Below are positions 13,990 through 19,915 of a stretch of 19,915 bases of DNA, piece by piece. Within the stretch, counting starts at the first letter, position 1. Each line of letters starts with the position of its first letter. Made by a program: the position numbers and the translations under genes. The DNA comes from Proteobacteria bacterium UBA7420 (GTDB taxonomy: Bacteria > Pseudomonadota > Gammaproteobacteria > Magnimaribacterales > D2472). The DNA is taken from positions 20,199 to 40,113 of the forward strand of contig DKMG01000047.1 in the NCBI GenBank assembly GCA_002469975.1. Reading direction: 5' to 3'. Below the pieces are notes generated by a model, which searched no databases, had not been told where the DNA came from, and was given only the letters and a program-made list of their open reading frames with translations.

Positions 13990-16900
13990 CGATATTTAAT
14001 TTGTTAGCTCCTGTTAGTTTAATCCCAGTTGAGCCCGATTGAATTAATTCAATCAATTTTTTATATACTTCATCATCCAGCGAGTCATGAAAAGTCATCA
14101 TCGTCGTGTCCTTATTGCTGTAAATTTTTCTAATTCCAATTTTATTTGCAAGGACCCGTATCTTGGAATTCTCTACAAGATTTAGAACATCTTCACTCGG
14201 CTTACCGCAGCGATCTTTAATCTCTTCAAAGATTGTGTGAATGTCAGTAGTTGATTTTGCATCGTTGAGAGATCTATAAACTTTTAAACGCTCATTCGCC
14301 ACCGGCATAAAATTCTCTGGTATAAGAGCTCGGTCATTGAAATTAATTTCAGAGTCGATTGCAATTTCTGTTTTGATGCCTTTGAGGTCGTTCACAGCTG
14401 ATTTCAGCATTGATAGGTACATGGACAAGCCGATGGCTTCAATGTGACCGCTTTGCTTGATACCAAGGAAATCACCCGCGCCTCTAATCTCTAGATCCTC
14501 CTGGGCTATAAAGTAACCCGACCCTAGGTCAGAGTAACGAACCAAGGAATCTAATTTATTCTTTGCATTTTTCTTGATGTCTTGGGTTGGGATTAAAAGG
14601 TAGCAATAAGATTGTCTCAAGGCTCGACCGACTCTGCCTCTAAGTTGATGCAATTGCGAGAGGCCAAAGTTTTGGGCATCAATCACTATAATGGTGTTGG
14701 CGTTGGGTATGTCCAATCCCATCTCCACAATAGTTGTGCACAATAAAATATCAATGGAGTTAGAGTTAAAAGCTCCCATAGTCTGACTGATCTCTTGCTT
14801 TGTTAATCGTCCATGAGCGATGCCAATATTGGCATTAGGTTGTAAGGTTTGAATATCATTTTTAAGATTTTCCATTTTGCCGATGTCGTTTTGCACAATA
14901 AAGACCTGTCCACCTCGGCTGACTTCTCGATCAATCGCATTTTTTATAAGTTGATTGTTTTGCACATTTAAAAAAGTTTTAACACTCAACCGCTCCATCG
15001 GAGGCGTATAAAGATAGGAAAAATCCTTGAGACCTGAATACACTAAGTTCAATGTCCTGGGAATAGGGGTTGCTGACATATAGAGAATATGAGTTGTGGT
15101 TTGCCGTGATTTAATGACCTCTTTTTGTTTAGTCCCAAATCGATGCTCTTCATCTATTACCAGTAGTCCTAGGTTTGATAGGCCAATCTCATTGTTGAGC
15201 AGAGCATGAGTGCCAACCAAGATATCAATTTTTTTATTTCTAAAGTCCTCATAGAGCTTAGCCCTTGCTTTGGGTGAGGTGTGCCTTGTTAGGATAGAAA
15301 TATTGACAGGAAAATTACTAAATCGTTTGGTAAAACTCTCATGATGTTGGTCTGACAAGACGGTACTTGGCGCTAGAATCATTGCTTGTTTTTTGGCCTG
15401 CACGCAAATAAAGGCAGCACGCATAGCAATTTCTGTTTTACCAAACCCTACATCTCCGCAAATGACTCTATTCATAGGCTTTATTAAAGCGAGGTCCTTG
15501 ATAACATCACTAATACAGTTTTGTTGATCAGAGGTCGGAATATAAGGGAAGTCCTCTGCAAACTTCTGATATTCATCTGGTGGGCAGATTAGCTGAGGAG
15601 AGGTGGAAATAGACCGTCTAGATTCAATGTCTAACAGCTCAGCCGCATGGTCTTTTGCTTTGGCTTCAGCCTTTTCTTTTTTCTGACGCCACTTTAAAGA
15701 AGATAATGAATCTAAGGGAATATTTTCAACATGGGAAATCTGATATTTAGAGACAAGATATGCCTGACGGATAGGGACATATAGAAGCTCCTTATCTAAG
15801 TATTCAATTTGAATAAATTCTTCTTCGTTGGCATTTGTTTTGAGCAGAGTTAATCCACGATATAGACCAACGCCATAATCAACATGAATGACTAGCTCAT
15901 CATCATGAAAGGGGTTTTCAAATGTATGGATTAAAGAGCTTTGCTCGGCGCTGACTTTCTTGTTAACGAAGGTATCTTGACCTAAATAATTTTCTACATT
16001 CACATAGGCAAATGAATTAGTATTATCTACAAAGAGTCTCGTTGGGTAATGTGATGTACTAAACAAACCTTTGGTTTGATTGAATGGAAGAGTTGCTGGC
16101 GAGAAACCATGCTTTTTATTTAGTCCCTCTAACTTAATTTGCTCTGAAGCTGTTACTAGCAGGGTGGTTAGCTCTCCTGCATGATATTGAGACACCAAGG
16201 CATCAATTTGGGCTTCAACGGTCAGATTTAAATCTAAAGCCTTGTTGTTATGCGCATTATTAATTTGCTCTGAGCTGTCCATATATGGCTTTAGATCTTG
16301 GTGCGTAAAGAAATAATCATTAGGTTTCATGACGGGTCTAAGAGCATCGATAGATTCCTCTTCATATCTTTCTTCTATGTAGGATTGATAGTTAGCAATT
16401 GCCACATCTAGATTTGAGCTATGCATGAGTTTAAAACCATCAAAATAATCCACTAGGTTAGTATCTTTAGATTGGAGAAGAGGCATGTAAATTTCATAAC
16501 CTTCAGGCAGCACTGCCGAGGCAATACCTTTAAAGATTTCACAATACCTTTCGTCATGTTTCTGAAAGTAGTTCCGCCAATTATCCTTAAAGCATTTTAT
16601 AGAGGCTTCATCCAATGCGATCTCTGAGCCATGAAAGAGTTGAAAAGATGTAAGTTTTTCGGTCATAGCCTGGGAGTCAACCTCGAAGTATCTTATCTCA
16701 TCGATCTCATCACCAAAGAAATCTATTCTTAATGGAGTGGAGTAAAAACTAGAGTAAAGGTCGACTACGCCTCCTCTAATGGCAAACTGATTAATGGCCT
16801 CAACTTTATCAGTACGCTCATAACCAAGAGCAATTAGATTTTCAGCAAGCTCTTTGATAGACAGACTATCGCCTGTTGACAAGATTTTACGTGCTGCAAA

Positions 16901-17212
16901 AAATTCTTTCGCTGGCAGTTTCTCCAGCAAGTTTAAGCCACTTGTTACCACAACTTTAAGATCAGTTTTTGGAGCATTTAAAATACTTATGCGAGCCTGG
17001 ATAATTGACTGAGGTGTTGAAAACCTATCATATGGCAATATTTCACGCTCTGGATAGTAAGCAATGGACTCTTTGGGCAGATAAAGCTCTAATTCATGTC
17101 GCACCAACCGTGCTTCTTTGTCTGATGCGCACAAATACAAGAGCTTCTGAGAGTCGTTTTTTGCAGACTCAGCAAGCTCATGAGCTTCAAAATGCATCTG
17201 TTGTTCTTTCAT
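13928..17212 (-). CDS. mfd: transcription-repair coupling factor
   Basis: Mfd is an ATP-driven DNA translocase that removes stalled RNA polymerase from lesions and recruits UvrA. The 1094-residue protein shows a UvrB-like N-terminal module (EILPYDRFSTPQSIIQARIS at 57-76, NQFAIRGGVVDLY at 141-153) and an RNA-polymerase-interaction domain (VIHVDYGVGLYRGL from 441). Its RecG-like motor has Walker A GDVGFGKTE (586-594), DEEH (687-690), SAT (713-715) and QLRGRVGR (856-863). A TRCF C-terminal domain follows. It is shorter than E. coli Mfd (1148), mainly at the N-terminus. An in-frame TAA eight codons upstream, with no start codon in between, excludes an extension. There is no ribosome site; the predicted promoter starts transcription at about the ATG. 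csiV follows, overlapping by 62 nt. Confidence 0.97.
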   Translation of the reverse strand: MKEQQMHFEAHELAESAKNDSQKLLYLCASDKEARLVRHELELYLPKESIAYYPEREILPYDRFSTPQSIIQARISILNAPKTDLKVVVTSGLNLLEKLPAKEFFAARKILSTGDSLSIKELAENLIALGYERTDKVEAINQFAIRGGVVDLYSSFYSTPLRIDFFGDEIDEIRYFEVDSQAMTEKLTSFQLFHGSEIALDEASIKCFKDNWRNYFQKHDERYCEIFKGIASAVLPEGYEIYMPLLQSKDTNLVDYFDGFKLMHSSNLDVAIANYQSYIEERYEEESIDALRPVMKPNDYFFTHQDLKPYMDSSEQINNAHNNKALDLNLTVEAQIDALVSQYHAGELTTLLVTASEQIKLEGLNKKHGFSPATLPFNQTKGLFSTSHYPTRLFVDNTNSFAYVNVENYLGQDTFVNKKVSAEQSSLIHTFENPFHDDELVIHVDYGVGLYRGLTLLKTNANEEEFIQIEYLDKELLYVPIRQAYLVSKYQISHVENIPLDSLSSLKWRQKKEKAEAKAKDHAAELLDIESRRSISTSPQLICPPDEYQKFAEDFPYIPTSDQQNCISDVIKDLALIKPMNRVICGDVGFGKTEIAMRAAFICVQAKKQAMILAPSTVLSDQHHESFTKRFSNFPVNISILTRHTSPKARAKLYEDFRNKKIDILVGTHALLNNEIGLSNLGLLVIDEEHRFGTKQKEVIKSRQTTTHILYMSATPIPRTLNLVYSGLKDFSYLYTPPMERLSVKTFLNVQNNQLIKNAIDREVSRGGQVFIVQNDIGKMENLKNDIQTLQPNANIGIAHGRLTKQEISQTMGAFNSNSIDILLCTTIVEMGLDIPNANTIIVIDAQNFGLSQLHQLRGRVGRALRQSYCYLLIPTQDIKKNAKNKLDSLVRYSDLGSGYFIAQEDLEIRGAGDFLGIKQSGHIEAIGLSMYLSMLKSAVNDLKGIKTEIAIDSEINFNDRALIPENFMPVANERLKVYRSLNDAKSTTDIHTIFEEIKDRCGKPSEDVLNLVENSKIRVLANKIGIRKIYSNKDTTMMTFHDSLDDEVYKKLIELIQSGSTGIKLTGANKLNIDVSNQANKREAVSALLHQLS

Positions 17213-17248
17213 ATGGTGAAGTATAATTTTCGATTAGACATTAACCAA
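17199..17248. promoter_or_regulatory. overlapping divergent promoters for mfd (-) and the PimC-like gene (+)
   Basis: Minus strand: TTGGTT (complement of 17243-17248) and TATACT (complement of 17220-17225) with a 17-bp spacer. The start would fall near 17213, one base before the mfd ATG. Plus strand: a perfect TATAAT at 17222-17227, with a weak -35 (TGTTGT at 17199-17204, spacer 17, or TTGTTC at 17201-17206, spacer 15) inside mfd. The two -10 boxes share four bases. Plus-strand transcription would start near 17234, about 31 nt before the next gene. Confidence 0.55.
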
Positions 17249-17251
17249 AAA

Positions 17252-17257
17252 AAGGAA
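17252..17257 (+). promoter_or_regulatory. Shine-Dalgarno site of the PimC-like gene
   Basis: AAGGAA lies 7 nt upstream of the ATG at 17265. It is one of the few good ribosome sites in the window and fixes this start. Confidence 0.7.
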
Positions 17258-17264
17258 CACTAAC

Positions 17265-18434
17265 ATGGATATAAGTTTTTCAGAACAAGATCTTCAGTTT
17301 CAAGAGGAAATTAGATCAGGTTTAATTAATGATTTCCCAGCTCACGTGCGAGAAAAACAGCAAAAAGGTGAGTCTCTCTCAAAATCAGACATGATTGATT
17401 TTCATAAATTTCTTTACGAAAAAAACTGGGCTGGCTATAACTGGCCGGTTGAGTTTGGCGGAACGGGCTGGAGCCCAGTTCAAATCTATCTATTCTTAAA
17501 TGAACTGGCTGCTGCACAATGCCCAACTATCCTTCCTTTTGGTCTAAGTATGGTTGGGCCAGTGATTTATACTTTTGGTAATCAAGAGCAGAAGGACAGA
17601 TTTCTTCCAGATATTCTTCAGTTTAATACTTGGTGGTGTCAGGGTTATTCTGAGCCAGGCTCAGGATCTGACTTAGCCTCACTAAAAACAAAAGCTGTCC
17701 TTGATGGCGATCATTACATTGTTAATGGCGCAAAGACATGGACCACGCTAGCTCAAAATGCAGATTGGATATTTTGCCTGGTTAGAACCGAGACCACTCA
17801 AAAGAAACAAGAGGGTATTTCCTTCTTGCTTATTGACATGAATACTCCAGGGATTGAAGTGAAGCCTATTATCACCATTGATGGTGACCATGAAGTTAAT
17901 ACTGTCTTTTTTACCGACGTTAAAGTTCCAGCAGATCAGCTAATAGGAGAAGAGGGTAAAGGTTGGACCTACGCTAAATTCCTACTTGCTCATGAAAGAT
18001 TTGGAATTGCAGGGGTCCCAGTTTGCAAGGTTCAAGTAGCTAAATTAAAAGAGAAAACAGCCGCATACAAAGATGCTGACTTAAATAAAAAAATTGCTGA
18101 GCTAGAGATTGATCTCATGGCTTTAGAGTTTACTGAACTTAGAACCCTAGCGGCTATAGCAAAAGGTGGTCATCCTGGAGCAGAATCATCCATTTTAAAA
18201 ATTAGGGGTACCGAAATTCAACAAAGAATCTCTGAGCTGTTCGTTGAGGCAGCCGGTCAATACATTCTTCCATATGAAGGGCCTGAAGGTTTTGAGTCTA
18301 ATAAAAATCCTGCTGGGCCAGATTATGCAAGCACCTCAGTGGCGCATTACTTAAATTTTAGAAAAACATCGATATATGGTGGAAGCAATGAGATTCAAAA
18401 AAACATTATTGCGAAAGCTATCTTAGGAGTATAA
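17265..18434 (+). CDS. acyl-CoA dehydrogenase, PimC-like large subunit
   Basis: A 389-residue ACAD resembling PimC, the large subunit of pimeloyl-CoA dehydrogenase, which introduces the 2,3-double bond into CoA esters of dicarboxylic or related acids. Family marks are the N-terminal MDISFSEQDLQFQEEIRSGL, NWAGYNWPVEFGGTGWSPVQ (54-73) and WWCQGYSEPGSGSDLASL (123-140). The candidate catalytic Glu244 sits in LLAHERFGIAG, and IYGGSNEIQKNIIAKAI (370-386) is near the end. It lacks REQFGxPI and the QxHGGMG motif, which the next gene supplies. A good ribosome site and a divergent promoter lie upstream; the gap to the small subunit is 2 nt. True chain-length or substrate specificity cannot be read from the sequence. 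Confidence 0.9.
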   Translation: MDISFSEQDLQFQEEIRSGLINDFPAHVREKQQKGESLSKSDMIDFHKFLYEKNWAGYNWPVEFGGTGWSPVQIYLFLNELAAAQCPTILPFGLSMVGPVIYTFGNQEQKDRFLPDILQFNTWWCQGYSEPGSGSDLASLKTKAVLDGDHYIVNGAKTWTTLAQNADWIFCLVRTETTQKKQEGISFLLIDMNTPGIEVKPIITIDGDHEVNTVFFTDVKVPADQLIGEEGKGWTYAKFLLAHERFGIAGVPVCKVQVAKLKEKTAAYKDADLNKKIAELEIDLMALEFTELRTLAAIAKGGHPGAESSILKIRGTEIQQRISELFVEAAGQYILPYEGPEGFESNKNPAGPDYASTSVAHYLNFRKTSIYGGSNEIQKNIIAKAILGV

Positions 18435-18436
18435 GA

Positions 18437-19543
18437 ATGAATTTAAATTATTCAGATGAACAAAATATGCTGCGCGATCAAGTTCTAAAGTTTTGTGAAA
18501 CAAACTATGATTTTACAGATAGGGAGAAAATTTTAGATTCAGATGTTGGATACAGTCCTGAAAACTGGAAACAGTTTGCCGAGCTAGGCTGGCTAGCAGT
18601 TCCTTTCAGCGAAGATAATGGAGGCTTTAACTTTGGTCCTATTGAGTTAACAGTCATGTTTGAGGAGTTTGGTAAGTCTCTTGTCGTTGAGCCATACCTT
18701 AGCTCAGTAGTTATGAGTGGAACGATATTAGAAAATTCAAATTATGCAGCCAAGCAAGAGCTGCTTGAAAGCATTATCGCTGGAGAGCAACATGTTTCTG
18801 TTGCATATGCTGAAGCTAATATTGGATACAACTTCCTAGATTGCGTAACCACTTTAGATGGGCAGGGCAATGAGCTAACTCTAAATGGCTCTAAAACCAT
18901 AGTGTTAAATGCAACTAATTCTAGTCAATTTATTGTTCTCGCCAAGCATGCTGATAGCCTAGCCCTAGTTTTGATTAACAAAGATACTTCTGGTCTAGAG
19001 ATTCAAAATTTTAAAACGCTGGATGGGCAAACCTGCGGAGAACTTACTTTTGAAAACCTTTCACTGACAGCAGATGCAGTTATTGCGTCCGGCGAAGAAG
19101 CAATAGCACTTTTCAATCAAATGATCGAAGTGGCGACACTATGCATTAGCGCAGAAGCAGTTGGAGCGATGACAGCCTCGTATCAAAAAACTGTGCAATA
19201 TACAAAAGAACGAGAGCAATTTAGCCAACCCATTAGTAACTTTCAGGTGTTGCAGCATCGCATGGTTGATATGTTTATTGAAACTGAGATTACAAAATCA
19301 TTATTAATAAAGGCTACTTTGCAACTGGACTCTAATGATTCCGAGGCAACTAAAACTATCTCTGCTCTCAAAGTACAGGTTGGGAAGGCAGGAAAATTTA
19401 TCGGTCAACAAGCTGTCCAGCTTCACGGCGGCATGGGTGTGAGTAATGAGATGTCCATTGGTCACTATCTAAAACGTTTTACAGTTATAGATTCTATGTT
19501 TGGAAATACTCAACATCATATCAATAAGTACTCAACTTTATAG
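18437..19543 (+). CDS. acyl-CoA dehydrogenase, PimD-like small subunit
   Basis: A 368-residue partner of the preceding gene. The N-terminal YDFTDREKILDSDVGYSPEN and WKQFAELGWLAVPFSEDNGG (44-63), and then VVEPYLSSVVMSG, are close to the small subunit PimD. It retains the FAD-binding YTKEREQFSQPISNFQVLQH (255-274, Arg259 and Gln261) and AVQLHGGMGV (326-335). It lacks SEPxxGSD, having AYAEANIGYNF at that place. AGGAG at the end of the upstream gene, 7 nt before the ATG, is a strong ribosome site. The two subunits should form a heteromer that reduces ETF. The next gene starts 9 nt after the stop, so the operon continues. Confidence 0.9.
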   Translation: MNLNYSDEQNMLRDQVLKFCETNYDFTDREKILDSDVGYSPENWKQFAELGWLAVPFSEDNGGFNFGPIELTVMFEEFGKSLVVEPYLSSVVMSGTILENSNYAAKQELLESIIAGEQHVSVAYAEANIGYNFLDCVTTLDGQGNELTLNGSKTIVLNATNSSQFIVLAKHADSLALVLINKDTSGLEIQNFKTLDGQTCGELTFENLSLTADAVIASGEEAIALFNQMIEVATLCISAEAVGAMTASYQKTVQYTKEREQFSQPISNFQVLQHRMVDMFIETEITKSLLIKATLQLDSNDSEATKTISALKVQVGKAGKFIGQQAVQLHGGMGVSNEMSIGHYLKRFTVIDSMFGNTQHHINKYSTL

Positions 19544-19552
19544 GGTTCACTC

Positions 19553-19915
19553 ATGAGCGATCTCACCAAAAATCCCGATCTTAGATCACGAGAAAAAATC
19601 GATGATTATTTTGGTGATTGGAAGTGGAGAGAGGGTCTTGCTGAGCTGATGGTTCCCATCGTTGGTCGTTTATACCGCCACGGTGTCCACATCATGATTT
19701 ATGGCCAGTCCTTGGTTAACGCTTCTCCGATTGAAATTATGAAAGCTCATAGGTTTGTTCGACAAATTGAAGAGAATGAGCTGAGTGAACTAGAAACATT
19801 TCCCCTGCTAGAAAGACTCAGCACCATGAACCTACCAGACTGTGAGATTGATCTGGGCGAACTGACCATGAGATGTCCTTTTTTTTCAGAGCTGCAAGAT
19901 AACCCCGAGAAGATT
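19553..19915 (+). CDS. glyceraldehyde-3-phosphate dehydrogenase, long N-terminally extended type, partial
   Basis: The first 121 codons run off the right edge without a stop. GLAELMVPIVGRLYRHGVH followed by IYGQSLVNASPIEIMKAHRF matches the N-terminal extension seen in the roughly 480-residue GAPDH of Pseudomonas and related gammaproteobacteria. The Rossmann-fold catalytic part should lie just outside the window, so the call rests on the extension only. AGGG lies 7 nt before the ATG. The gene is 9 nt downstream of the PimD-like gene and probably cotranscribed with it. The enzyme would interconvert glyceraldehyde-3-phosphate and 1,3-bisphosphoglycerate. Confidence 0.72.
   Translation, partial: MSDLTKNPDLRSREKIDDYFGDWKWREGLAELMVPIVGRLYRHGVHIMIYGQSLVNASPIEIMKAHRFVRQIEENELSELETFPLLERLSTMNLPDCEIDLGELTMRCPFFSELQDNPEKI

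Noticed and set aside
17005..17226. Plus-strand open frame over the 5' end of mfd
   Set aside because: Antisense to the conserved mfd N-terminus, no ribosome site, no recognisable domain, and it ends inside the divergent promoter.

Overview
The window looks like a piece of the core chromosome of a free-living, A+T-rich, gene-dense Gram-negative gammaproteobacterium. Three things point there: the lipid A/KDO gene order lpxK - Trm112-like - kdsB, the mfd-csiV pair, and NfuA and TrmA of gammaproteobacterial type. Its many acyl-CoA dehydrogenase (ACAD) and electron-transfer-flavoprotein (ETF) genes suggest an aerobic heterotroph that lives on acyl-CoA substrates; a marine lineage is plausible, but I cannot name a genus. 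Spacing is very tight, with many overlaps of 1-14 nt and convergent genes that touch or overlap. I see no rRNA, tRNA, CRISPR array, insertion sequence or phage gene.

Layout. Positions 1-3052 (+) form one envelope operon: the lpxK tail, a Trm112-like zinc peptide, kdsB, murB, a LysE/RhtB exporter and a DUF1285 protein. Positions 3056-6426 (-) hold ETF-ubiquinone oxidoreductase followed by a DUF885 lipoprotein. Positions 6506-8184 (+) hold etfB-etfA, divergent from ETF-QO. Positions 8186-10482 (-) hold a large/small ACAD pair. Positions 10534-11320 (+) hold a small unknown ORF, an exported rhodanese and an exported unknown protein. Positions 11385-12392 (-) hold trmA. Positions 12441-13156 (+) hold a doubtful small ORF and nfuA. 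Positions 13138-17212 (-) hold mfd followed by csiV. Positions 17265-19915 (+) hold a second, PimC/PimD-like ACAD pair and the 5' part of a long-type GAPDH gene that leaves the window.

How the genes fit together. The two ACAD pairs would reduce ETF (EtfAB). ETF-QO (FAD plus an iron-sulfur cluster) would then pass those electrons to ubiquinone. NfuA may supply clusters to such proteins. The 5' operon makes CMP-KDO for LPS and UDP-MurNAc for peptidoglycan, and CsiV acts on peptidoglycan synthesis.

Most of the window is ordinary housekeeping DNA. I found no convincing new multi-gene system. The points most worth a second look are the split, complementary ACAD pairs, overlapping divergent -10 elements at two gene boundaries, apparently leaderless starts for mfd and a 57-codon ORF, and the small exported rhodanese cassette.
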